Shown here: positions 34,201 to 44,200 of the stretch, piece by piece | Numbering within the stretch: position 1 is the first letter of the stretch | Layout: each line of letters starts with the position of its first letter | Assembly (NCBI GenBank): GCA_024516035.1 | Contig: CM044956.1 | Span: forward strand, 31,036,217-31,100,216 | Length of the DNA: 64,000 nt | Direction: 5' to 3' | DNA from: Bactericera cockerelli | Lineage: Eukaryota; Arthropoda; Insecta; Hemiptera; Triozidae | Position numbers and translations under genes: made by a program | The notes under the pieces: model-generated | The model's input: only the letters and a program-made list of their open reading frames with translations | Database searches by the model: none | Told to the model about the DNA's origin: nothing

Positions 34201-34505
34201 TTAAGAGTTTCTAGAAATGTTTGGATAGTATCAATCTTGTTGCAAATTCTTTGAATATTCTGATGTAAGATTATTAATGTTAGAGGATCTTTGGTGCTGA
34301 CAGTTTTGATAGTTTGTTCAGTTGGTTTTGTGAGGAGGTGTATGAGATTAACAGTTCTAGTGCCATGTACAGCATTTTTAAGTGACTTTGCTTTTCGTGG
34401 TTGTAAGATTATTGGGATAGTGCTTGGGATTATTGGGATTGGGATAGATAGTAGACCTAAATTCAAGCGAACTCTACATTCTAATTGAACTTGAAGAGAT
34501 CTCAA
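31260..34505 (-). CDS. LINE ORF2: endonuclease and reverse transcriptase
   Basis: An uninterrupted 1081-codon frame. The N-terminal third is an apurinic-like endonuclease: LHQNIQRICNKID, CFSETWLKKEE, VGDLNIDLL and GLSDHEY mark the conserved catalytic stretches. The central part is a reverse transcriptase with FKTTIIRPLFKRG, ENYRPISLLKSFSKIFEK, CDLSKAFDCV, YGVPQGSILGPLLF and the catalytic LYADDASI box. The C-terminal third has no RNase H motif that I can recognise. The layout fits the Jockey/CR1 side of non-LTR elements, but the clade is not certain. With no stop or frameshift in 3.2 kb, this looks like a recent insertion. Whether the first Met is the original start is unknown. Confidence 0.92.
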   Translation of the reverse strand: MRSLQVQLECRVRLNLGLLSIPIPIIPSTIPIILQPRKAKSLKNAVHGTRTVNLIHLLTKPTEQTIKTVSTKDPLTLIILHQNIQRICNKIDTIQTFLETLKDKPKVLCFSETWLKKEELICTNIPNYYACNHYIRQQKTCGGVSIFIDRTLNFEPFVLKTKPIELSLEFTAAIENNLKLLIICIYRSNNPQSSITQFFETLESILEEITLKYQVVIVGDLNIDLLQNNNNVTNLKNLLLCHNVTTTITTPTRVTSTSATLIDNILTNIEPSFYESKNIFSGLSDHEYSQIISISLQRKIEKVEKIQSRKFEKKGLNNLQQDLSKENWTNLHEDSGVNLMTHNFCNTFQEHFNKAFPTKISKINHNKKKWFTPQLREACTMKHKLYKECMNSNNTNLMIFYKYYKKELNKIIRETRRGHELKEIKSLQEQKSKKTWIVLKKYIQPSQKINRPLQLKIDDYLINDANEIAEKFCDFYTTIASRIETNSSSQPTTNTNCINHSYIQNNNFTTNNNQSYSNITKQNETNTNQIQSNTNNTHTELTTHISPINNFIPDPSNPGEIIGIMKLLKNKKAKGEDEVPLSVIEENAQYLAEPLSKIFNTSLNTGFFPADFKTTIIRPLFKRGHKTSLENYRPISLLKSFSKIFEKLMERRLIEHLETNNILIKEQFGFLKNTSTADAITSFLSRLYSDLYSGKNILGIFCDLSKAFDCVCHNILIQKLEKYGVRNLTLKWFESYLTGRTQKVAITTVDKEGILRSSFSSNKEICYGVPQGSILGPLLFLIYINDIKDSFPISPDLLLTLYADDASILISRDNIHTLRSDSETIMQNLSHWFKKNNLSMNVNKTVFMYFKSPRNNSTFHPLSLGNNNEIKQTDSTKFLGIFIHCNLNWSLQTSYIQSRLSSATYLIKTAKKNCGVKMALTVFHSHLQSILRYGIQFWGGSTITTDNAIFIAQKKALRTALGLARDEPCKPHFISHNILTYFALYNLELCCTIHKIADTLPTFQDIHQHNTRNSTNLILPKHTTYSESIIIRGIKTFNKIPLKTKQLRPTDFRDVINKHLKTSAPYGHDEIQWDTITVEGS

Positions 34506-35067
34506 CTTTCTGCATCGAATAAATGGTAGACCGAAAAATTCAAGAGTAGGTACTCAAAATTGTTAATATTGTAGTAAGAACGCCTTGAAATTCAAGAGAA
34601 AGTAGGTACTCTTAATAATTATAAATGTTTTCAACATTGAATAATTATCAAGTGCTTTTGTAAAGCGCCCTTAACCATTTCAACACTAAAATAAAAGTCT
34701 GAATGGTAAATGTGTCCCTGTACCTTTCATGTAAAAGTAGCTAACACTTTAGGGTATTATCGCTGTTATCAGTAAGCCTCTATGTATATTTCTGAAGAGT
34801 TAGGAGATTGTCTAGCGAAAAATGCACTCGCTTACTCTACCTATAGACTTATCAAGTTGAGTTAGCACGCCTACTTATTTTCTCCGTACCTGGCATTAGT
34901 GATAACAATATGTTCTGTTCGTATTTTAGACATCAATTTTATGTCTCAAAAAGAATCCGTTATTGAAAACAAATTTTGTGGGCTCCCACATTTTCACTTC
35001 GTACTCAAAACCAAGTGAAACTTTTCTCACTGTCCAAGGCGTACCAGAAGCTCAAGATGGGCGGGGC
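34506..35067. other. Intergenic, right flank of the LINE
   Basis: Carries the continuation of the 'caaaattcaagagtaggtac' repeat field to about 34660, then ordinary AT-rich DNA up to the receptor stop codon. Confidence 0.5.
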
Positions 35068-36977
35068 TCAAGAGTCGCTGGGCTGGAACTTGATCTGCTG
35101 GGCGTAGAGTGCTATGAATGGGGCGGCATAGGCAATGATCAACAGGATGAGTTGCTTGTCAATCACCACAATGCGCATCACTTTCATCTCAATCTTGTAC
35201 ACATTGAGGCTGTGCAGGAACAGGTGCAGCACATTGAGGAAGTTCTGCTCACTCAGCAGCAGGTTGAACTGCAGCAGCAGGCGCGGTATAGCAGTCGCGT
35301 TGGCGACAAGGGCTTGACACGAGAAACAAATAAACCCGGTTTGAAATGCAAACTTGCACATTTTCCAGGATGGATATAGGAAATTAATAAAGTTAAATTT
35401 CTGAAAAATCCGAATCAAGAAATGAGAGGCAAGAACCACGTAGTTCATGTAGATAAGAATAAGAAACAGAAGTTCTGGCTTGTACTCGTTGTTCAGTTGT
35501 GACACTAAAATCTTCAACTTTTTGAATTTCTCGATGAGCTGCAAAATCTCTTTCTTCTTCTCATCCAGCAAGATCTCCTTATTCCCGTGGTTCTTCTCGA
35601 TATTCATCTTGGTGCGGATCATGATCCTGTGCAGTGTCTTGTGCAGATTGATGAATGCAAAGTCCAGTATCTTGCACATGGTGCAGAACTGAAGATTTAC
35701 AGTGGAGTATCCTAGTTGATAAAACAACTCGATGCTTGACTTTCCTATAGAACGGTACTGGGTTACTCCGAGTGTGAAATCAATGAAAGATATTGTGAGT
35801 ATAGTGATGCCTGTAATGTCAAACAGTCAAACCATACATCACTTAATGCATAATGAAATTGATAAACTATAATATACATAGCTACGCCTACAGCAGCTAC
35901 AGTATCTAAATAATTACAGCTAAACCTACGTAAAATTTCTAATATTTACTTACAGTAAAAAATAAAACAAAAATTTCTTGCTGACATCAAGAAGAATAGT
36001 TACATCTTATCATCAAGCGTTACCCACAATCCTACCTGTATGAAGATTCTGTTTCTTTTGATGACGTCCCAATAATTTGTACCTCGATAATGTTTTGAAA
36101 CAAAACTGATCACAAGCTTCACAAAAAATTGCTTAGGTATATCGTTATGGTTTCATATTTTCTCACGATAAACTGCACTCCCAGCAAATTTCTTTCTAGC
36201 CCAGGTATTTATACGATATGTCTCTATTAAAGTACATTCACTGTAAAGGGCCCGATAAGTGAACCCTACTTGAAGTATACAGAGGTTGCTTGTTTGCTAC
36301 GAACGTCAGTTGTTCACTCCAGAAGATATAATATCTCCGCGGGATTATTGAATGGGAGATAAAAGATAGCGGGCCAAAAATGAGGTAGGTCCCGCTATCA
36401 ATAAATTATTACAATGTCAGCGTTATCATTCTCTGCATGAGTCTGTCTGACGCCCTCACAAACAAACCCAAAACGGCAAATTTTAAGAAGGGAATGAATG
36501 GTGGACTATCTGGATTCTGAAATGAACGAATGACTAACCAGGCAAAAACCAGTGGGCAGGAATATCCTGTTCGTGTTCCAGATACAGTTTGTGCACCTGA
36601 CTGCAGAGGTAGAAATGTTTCTTAATCTTGAATATCCTCGAGGTGACGATGTTCAGCTGTATGAGCGTTCCTCCGTAGAAGAACCAAGGCTCCAGCACCG
36701 ACTTGGAAGTATAAAGCAAAGATTTGGTGAATGTGGTGAACATCACTGTGGGAGACATACAAAGCGCAACTACTACAAGTATCATGCCCCTTTTGCAAAA
36801 GATGTACTTCTGGGAGTGAGGATTGTAGCGGTAGGGAAATGTCCCGCACAGAAAACAAATGAGGAACAGAATTTGAAACATATTGATTCTATTGGACTGT
36901 TTTATTTCTTTTTTGTCTGAGGGTGAAATAATCTTTCCTCTTTCCAGTTTGTTCGTCGATGTCCTTTTCATGATCAT
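35068..36977 (-). CDS. Gustatory-receptor-like seven-transmembrane protein
   Basis: Insect gustatory receptors (7tm_7 family) are ligand-gated channels of chemosensory neurons. Two exons: 36977-36539 and 35810-35068, with donor CCTG/GTTAGT, acceptor ACATTACAG and matching phase 1, giving 393 residues, typical for the family. Exon 1 has CFLCGTFPYRYNP, a usual N-terminal motif, and three hydrophobic segments (ILFLICFLCGTFPY, MILVVVALCMSPTVMF, FFYGGTLIQLNIV). Exon 2 adds about four more (ITILTISFIDFTLG, LFLILIYMNYVVLASHF, FAFQTGFICFSCQALV, LILLIIAYAAPFIALYAQQI). The C-terminal family motif TYhhhhhQF appears only in diverged form (APFIALYAQQIKF). ATG codons at 36977 and 36971 are both possible starts. 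Ligand unknown; an odorant receptor is less likely. Confidence 0.75.
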
Positions 36978-37079
36978 CACAATTTATTGGTGAATTTATC
37001 TTGATAATAATAGGAATATTTTAATATGATGCATAAGAATTTAGAATATGTTATGTTTTTAATCTATGGAGTAATAAAT

Positions 37080-37207
37080 TCAGAAGACAGACATTATGGC
37101 TGAACAAATGCAATGTGACTGAGGAAGAGAAAACTTGTAGAACTGAACGATAGGAATGATGAGCGACGCCACGGACGCTCCAAATATAAATAAACGAGGA
37201 CCACCTA
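37080..37207 (-). other. Possible terminal exon of an unidentified gene
   Basis: After a fair acceptor (cttttaatag) a 41-codon frame reads GGPRLFIFGASVASLIIPIV and so on to a stop at 37080. It has one hydrophobic segment. It lies upstream of the receptor gene on the same strand and could be the end of another receptor or a chance frame. Confidence 0.2.
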
Positions 37208-37299
37208 TTAAAAGATAAAAGAAACAATTATGTCCTTGTAAATGGATAGAGTATACACATTTCTCCTCACCATTCAACATTTAATAGCTGTCACATTTC

Positions 37300-38555
37300 T
37301 GAAGCTTGCTTTTGTCAAAATTGAACAAATACAAATAACAAATACTAGGGGAGTTGACAAATCAAAAACTCCGTGTTAGGAATAATAATGGCGTCTGTTC
37401 CTCGTCACAAGTTTGAAAGAAAATTTCATCCGTGCACTCTTCAGACTAAACTTTTACCCCATGGTTAGTAATTTCAAGCTTGCAGTTAGAAGACTCAAGA
37501 ATCGTGCGTTAGAGGTCAGAGCTTTTTTGAATTTTTTGATCGTACCTATAGCTGTAAACGGGTCATCTCACCTAAACCATCAGTTCCAAGGCGGCATCCA
37601 CAGAATTTTATTCAGTTAAATAAATGCTCATGACTGCCTCAAAAAGAAGAACGGATTACCTTTAAGACTGTAGTTTGGGGTTCTGATATCAAAATTTTGG
37701 TTAAATCAAGGAATCCGTAAAATATTCAAGTTCGATGAAAACAAGTTGAAGGGACATGTCTGTGGGTTGATCATGACAAGAGTCACCCTGGGCCTCAAGA
37801 GTCCTCACGAGTATTGCTCATCAAGTAGAAAATGAAATGGAAGTTTCCACCCGCTCATGTGATGGTAATTGAGGGTGATTGGAAAACGCTTTGCCCTTGA
37901 AACTGTGACGTCTCGAACAATGCCCCCGCCCCCCGGGCTGCATGGTGCGATATTTAGCCTGCATGCTCGCAACCACAGTTGATTGACCTTTATCTTTTCC
38001 CAATGAGTAGCGAATTTGATAACATCTCCTCTTTCTCGACGGATCATTAAAATCCGACGTAGCGCTCGCTTGTGGGAACAGAGGTAAATAAATAAAGGCA
38101 TGGCCAAAGTCTCATTATATTCAACTTTTCCCTCATTTGTTATTAATTTATGTTTCCTCGAGTTATTTTACTGAACCAAATCGTCCTTTATCATTAAATT
38201 TGTAATTTGTTATTTATTTGCATAATTGATGTACATAATAGGGTAACACATATTAATTGTGACTACCCTATACTAAGGGGATACAGTCCTCTTGTTTTGT
38301 GGGGTATTTTCATTTCTTATAATAACTTTCTTTTCACTCTAACTCATAGTTAGAGTGAAAAGAAGAAAGATCACTATAGGCTGGGTGTATGATTGGTTTG
38401 TGGTGTAGTAAGAGCCTCTTAACATTTTTTGTGGGTAGCACAGCTTTACTCTGGTAATGCCGCCACTGGTCGTTACATTACTCATAAAAGTAACTAGGTA
38501 CTCATTTCTCCACACGAGGTGGAAGTGGACCCCAGACCAGATATCAAAAGTAGGT
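37300..38555. other. Intergenic DNA between receptor and MITE
   Basis: No convincing gene. The frame at 37805-38107 (-) has moderate GC but no recognisable domain or splice context. A near-perfect hairpin at 38327-38369 is listed separately. Confidence 0.45.
38327..38369. repeat. Near-perfect hairpin with 3-nt loop
   Basis: ttttcactctaact, then loop cat, then agttagagtgaaaa, with the purine/pyrimidine arms continuing outward (ctttc.../...gaaag). Confidence 0.85.
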
Positions 38556-39526
38556 GGGTCATTTTCATTTATCTTGGGCAATTGGATTTTTTCAAGTCAT
38601 GAACGTTACATTTTTCCTAAACAATTTTTTACAATTTTTTAGGCTCAGAAGACTAAGACAAATACCTTTGAGCAAAAGCTTTCATTTAGAATATTTCTAG
38701 CAGCTACCTCTTCACACAAAATTACAAAAACTTAACGTACCAGGTAACGTTCATGACCACGGGTAATGTTCATGACGGTAACGTTCATGAGTAACACGCC
38801 ACTAAAACAATCTTTTCTCAATAAAAGAATATTCACTTTACAAAAAAAATATTTGATTGGAAAGAGGACATGCAGAAGAATTAAAGAAATACATACATTT
38901 TATGTTAAAGAATCATTACAATTTATTTTAAAAACCGCGTAACGTTCTTGTGAAAAAAAATTAGACCCACCATTGTCCCTCACTGTACTGCATCCAACAT
39001 TAAACTGACCGGAAATTTCAAAACAAAAACAATGTCATCTGTAAGAAGCAAAATGGCGGCAGCTGCTAGCTTCTCATTCTAAGGGTTTTTCAAAATGGTT
39101 TACATTTTTTTGGGGGTAACATTCATGACGGAGATTTTTTTTTTCTTCGTAGGGACACAACTTTACATGTCTGTAGAATGAGGTGAACATTATTATTTTT
39201 ATGAAAACTAAGGGTCACATCCTAAATAAACTCTATTTTTCTCATTTATATTGGATTTTGGTGAAAATAATGGGGAGAAATGCATTTTTTTCTATCAGAC
39301 ACAGTAAAATCTTAGACTAAGGGACACCTAAAATATCATGAACGTTACTTGCATAACTGGCAATTTTGAGTCTCCACATTAGTTTAAAAGACAATTTATT
39401 ATTGTAATTTATAAAAAAAATTGTTTCCTATGTGATCAAATAGATTTAGTCATATATCCCATTTTCACATTTATTAAAGGAGAAAGGTTGCGGACTTGAT
39501 ATGCCCAAGATAAATGAAAATGACCC
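38556..39526. mobile_element. DNA transposon copy 1 (GGGTCATTTTCAT ends, 4-bp target duplication AGGT)
   Basis: Inverted ends of about 24 bp: GGGTCATTTTCATTTATCTT at the left and its inverse at the right. They are flanked by direct repeats AGGT at 38552-38555 and 39527-39530. Internally there are several copies of the word aacgttcatga (38750-38795, 39345). It is 971 bp with no transposase. A 4-bp duplication is compatible with superfamilies such as Sola or Chapaev, but the superfamily is not established. Confidence 0.85.
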
Positions 39527-39544
39527 AGGTATAACAAAGTAAAA

Positions 39545-39628
39545 AAAAAATCTAACTACCCGGGATTCAAACCCAAGTCACCGTACGTCCAAGTCTGGTG
39601 CGCTCCTCAACTAGGCCACGGTTTACAG
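39545..39628 (-). repeat. SINE-E head
   Basis: In inverse: a box-A-like 'gtggcctagttgaggagcgc' and a box-B-like 'ggtgacttgggtttgaatcc'. It is close to the MITE's right end. Only the tRNA-like half is recognisable. Confidence 0.6.
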
Positions 39629-39770
39629 TTAGGTAGGTAAATGTACCATGTTATTATATGTAGGTATGTATGTACTTGGTACATATATGTACTATGTTAT
39701 TATATGTATATTATATGTAGGTATGTATGTACATTGTACAATGTACATATATGTACTATGTTGTATTTGC
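39629..39770. repeat. TATGTAGG/TATGTAC-rich simple repeat
   Basis: Repeated words tatgtaggtatgtatgtac and acatatatgtactatgttgt. Confidence 0.7.
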
Positions 39771-41219
39771 AGTCAGGGCTATTTTTCACATGCACAGATA
39801 AAGAAGTGTGTAGGTAATATACTGTCTGCATAATGTGTACACTCGTACAGTTAGAGTAAGAGGACCAACTATAACGTCGTCTTCGATGAAATCAAAGTTT
39901 ACATCAGTAATTGTGTAACCATGTAAAGGCATACTGCGGAAACAAGAAGTTCTTGATTCTCAGGCAGACGTACCTACATCGATTGTAATCAATGCATTGG
40001 ATTTTATTCAATATTCAACAAAACAATTCACATCGAACTGCATCACTAAAAACTGTTTTCATTTGAATTTTTAAAAGCAGTTTAGTTTTCCAGTGTTTTT
40101 AGTTTTACATGCTACTCCTGTTCCTTGAACTAGGCACCTAAACTATAATAATCACATACGTACGTAATAAAGCTACCTAAAGATCAAAAGTTTAATGGAC
40201 GGGCGAAACAATTTTAGACAAAGCTCAAAAATAGGTTGAAAATGATAAATTATTGAAATAATAATATTGGTGATATTAGTAATAATAACAACACGGATTT
40301 ACAAAACTAACAAGAAGGTAATATGAAGGTGTAACCATATTTAAGGGAATTCATAATTGTTATTAGCCTGTCGCATTGTTCTGTTATAATTATACAAATG
40401 AAACATATAAATAGTTTTTGCCGCATGCATCGAGAATTTAAATAAAATTACGCCATAGATTAAAATGGGGATACCATGCGACACCTATAAATGGCACGAA
40501 TGAAGATAGGTATAATACAATATTGCAGTACGGCAGATTAGCTAAACTATCGTGCATTTTATGATAAAAGCACCACAAATTTGGCACAGAGGTAGACCCA
40601 TATGATATAAGCAAATTTAGATATAGAGCCATCAACTGCCTTTCCTTTCAATTTCTAACATAACCGCTATTTGGGGGCTCTTTAAACAATCCAAGATAGG
40701 GAAAATTTATAAGTAAATAAAAAGCTTTAAATTAAGAAATAAGTAAAAAAAAATATTCTAATATACTTTTGGTAAAAGCTAGTCTAAGCGAGATTTTACC
40801 GCTTTTTGGCGTCCGCTTTCAAAAAAATTATATCATTTAAATGCCACTCCTAGAGGTTCCACCAATGCGTTAATTAGTCGCTTGAGAGTTTCCAGCGAAT
40901 GGAGATTAACACTAGTCTTCAATTATCTCCGACGTTAGAGACGTTGGAGCAAAGAAAATCCACAATCGAGGTGCTCGCAATAAGTAGATTGGATCAAATT
41001 TAGTAGCCTTGCTATACATATGTATACTTCTCATAGCGCCACCATAGGATTTAGGATGGCTCATGTCGGACTATATCCTGTAGTAATCAGCATTCAAGAC
41101 TGGTTTTTCATTTAACAGTAAAGATGTTTCGTTAAATAATTGGCATAAAACTTTAGAGGTCTACACGTTTTGCCTCTACATAAATAGTCATTCAAACTCT
41201 TCAGTGTGAGCGCACAGAC
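39771..41219. other. Intergenic DNA upstream of methyltransferase copy 2
   Basis: No gene or clear transposon seen. The promoter and 5' UTR of the methyltransferase must lie near the right end. Confidence 0.45.
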
Positions 41220-44200
41220 ATGAGCAAAGTTAGACTGTTGGATGGAAGTTTCACGAGTCAAGTGGCAAAACACGCAGTGAAGGACATTGATGGGCATGCT
41301 TTGTGGAGTTCTCTGTACTTGATTACTGAACCGGAGGCCTGTATTGAAACACATCGAGACTTCATCAGGGGTAAGTTTTTACGGTTTGATAAAATAACTG
41401 GCAGGAAACCTGCACTTGGTCGGAAGAAATATCTCGGAACTAAGAATTCATCACCAGTGTACGCTGGAATACCGCAGTCTTTCCCTCATCAGCCACCTTC
41501 TACGAAAATTTCCAGAAACTCTTTTCTTCGTGCACATCTACGTCATCAGATAATCCTTTTTAATCTCGATATAGAATTTCAGCCTCCTATGTTGTGGCTA
41601 TATCAGTGAGTGAGCGGATTTAGTTTCAAACATTGATAGCTATGTATTAATAAATTAATATCTCTTTCATTTGAGACGGGAATTTTTAAAGTTTCACCCT
41701 TCTGAGGAAATTTACAATATTTGGCTGGGAATAGTCAGCATCACAAATGGTTGAGTCTGGGGATCACCTACTAAGTTTTTACTTCGCTGGACGTAGCTTA
41801 ACTTGAGAGAATTAACGAGAGCTGGAATAAAAACTCGGAAATTTGGTATTTTACACATGTACATCGCTTTATTACAGCCGGAGCAGACATCATTGAGGCA
41901 AACAGCTATCAAGTGAACACAATAAACTTGGCTAAATTAGGTTATTCTAATGAAGAAGCTCATGAAATCCTACAGAAATCAATCCACCTGATGAACATCG
42001 CGAAGGATAGGGAGAACAAGAGTAAGTGATGTGACAGATTATTTATCTAAAATCCTATTGTCAAATTGTATTAAATTTTATACAAGTTAGACCACTTCGG
42101 TCTTATAATATGTATTGGCATCAATCGTACTTGAAAAGACGAAAATATCAACTTTAAAAAAAAAAAAAAAAAACAGTCTTAAACTGACATGTTTAATTTA
42201 CAGGAAATATTTGTTTTATGAATTTACATTTTTATTATTTATTTATTTTTCACTATCAATTTTTTTTTTCGTCGTGAAATATATGAGCATGACTTGAAGT
42301 CGTAAAAGAGAGTCGTGTGATGTCCACACATGATCTGTTTATTGAGGAGGTAAATAAACAAGTTAGGTGGGCAGTGAAGACGCGCGGTAGAGGCGATCTC
42401 TCTCATTATCATACAAACGGCACTAGCCAAGTCACCAAGTGAGGCGAATTTTACCGTCATAAAGTTATTCATGAAGAAGACAAGATTGTTACCATCAATG
42501 TGATGACACGATATCGAATACACAACATTGAAATAACAACAAGATAAGACAGTTTTAATAGAAGGTGGTACAATACTGTTAAATGAAAAAGAATAGTATC
42601 ATTAGAAGGAACTTTACACAAACAGTCAAACACCTGATCTAGGATATAGTACATTGTTTATGCGTTTTCTACCCCATAGGAGAATAATGATAATAATAAT
42701 AATAGATCTCATGAACAAGTCTAAACACTGAATTGTGCTTATTGCTACATTGAGAAATTCTGGGCTAGCTCGAGATAGCAAAGGTGGAAAATATTTGGCT
42801 ATAAGAAGATTTCTCTCACAGGACACACAGAAACAGCAGGATCAGTGGGACCCTATGCAGCAGCTCTGAGAGACGGGTCTGAGTACAACGGACATTACGT
42901 GAACTCCATGACTGAGGCTGACCTGATGGACTTTCACCGGCCCAAGATTGAGTCCCTGGTCAATGCGGGAGTGGACTACATAGCCCTCGAAACCATCCCT
43001 GCCGAGAAAGAGGCTCTCGCCCTGGTGAAGTTGATGCGGGAATTCCCCGGACAGAAAGCTTGGCTCTCGTTTTCATGCAAGGTAAGCTTCGGTTCATTAC
43101 TCTCTAGTAACCTATACATATATTCCAGGGAGAACGAATGAAAACTAACAGCTAGGTAAGTTTACTGTGGGTAGCTGGATTACGAGTTTTCAGCCAATGG
43201 AGGGAGCGTAAACCCCTCGGTTCGAATAACCTAGCGCTCAATGTTAGAGATGTTAAAAAAAACTCCTTATTGGAATTTCAAGTCGGTACGTGCAAATGGT
43301 TATTTTAAAAACTGACCCAGATTTCAGAGGATGATTTCATGCGTATTCAGTTAGGTTCCAATGATTGTTTTGTTATTCGATCGGAGAATTGTATAGTTTG
43401 ATTTGGACTTTCATGTTGGTTCCTCCAAAATTAAAGTACCATTTAAATTTTAATGAATTATTATCAATTGTGTCACGGGCATTAAAAAATTAACGATGGA
43501 GAAGAAGCTTAATTGGTGAAGCAATATTTAAGAGACCATTTACTCTGACTATGCAATTGGGCCTATCTATACTTATAAAAGAGAGTTTCACTCACTGACT
43601 GACTGACTCACTCACTCACTGATTCATCACTGTTTCTCCGAACTGGTAAGTCCTAGGAAGCTGAAATTTGGTAAGTAGCTTTGTCTTATAGTCTAGATGT
43701 GCAATAAGACGGGATTTTTGAAATTCCCACTACAACACCTGCCATTGGCGAAAAAGGATTTTTTGCTTTACGACCATGCCTCGGCCCGCTAGTGGATAAT
43801 AAATGCTCAAAAAAAGTACAATGTATATGTTCATAGGATGACTGCCACACAAGTCACGGAGAACTGTTCTCCTCTGCTGTGTCCTCGTGCCTCCTCGCTA
43901 ACCCAGACCAGATTCAGGCAGTAGGAGTGAACTGTGTCAGTCCCAAACATGTATCCGGCCTCATCCGAAGTGTGAAACAGATGCACCCTGCCGTGCAAAC
44001 CATAGTGTACCCGAACAAGGGTAGTGTTTGGGACAGTGCTACCATGACGTGAGTACTGCTAACTAATTGACCTGTTAAATTACACCTGACAAGAGATACA
44101 CAATTGGGTAGAAAAATGGCGCTTTCGTCTCTGTAATGCTAGGCCGCGGGTTCAATTCCTCCTCGAGGCAAATAGTTTAATATAAAAAGAACGAAATTAC

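Larger units (their letters stand above)
30684..34505 (-). mobile_element. Non-LTR retrotransposon (LINE), 5' truncated but ORF2 intact
   Basis: The element runs from the ORF2 start region at 34505 to an (ATT)n-type 3' tail at about 30684-30705 (plus-strand aataataata). Between stop codon and tail is a 3' region of about 560 bp dominated by a TG/CA microsatellite. There is no ORF1 upstream: beyond about 34505 the sequence reverts to the surrounding degenerate repeat. An exact target duplication was not identified. Confidence 0.85.

Noticed and set aside
36552..36920. Plus-strand 122-codon frame opposite receptor exon 1
   Set aside because: It is the antisense shadow of the gustatory-receptor exon, which has clear membrane segments and matching splice phases.
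35068..36977. Odorant receptor instead of gustatory receptor
   Set aside because: The N-terminal CGTFPYRYNP-like motif and overall layout fit gustatory receptors better, though the C-terminal motif is diverged and certainty is limited.
37805..38107. 100-codon minus-strand frame with moderate GC
   Set aside because: No recognisable domain, splice sites or neighbouring exons. Kept as intergenic.
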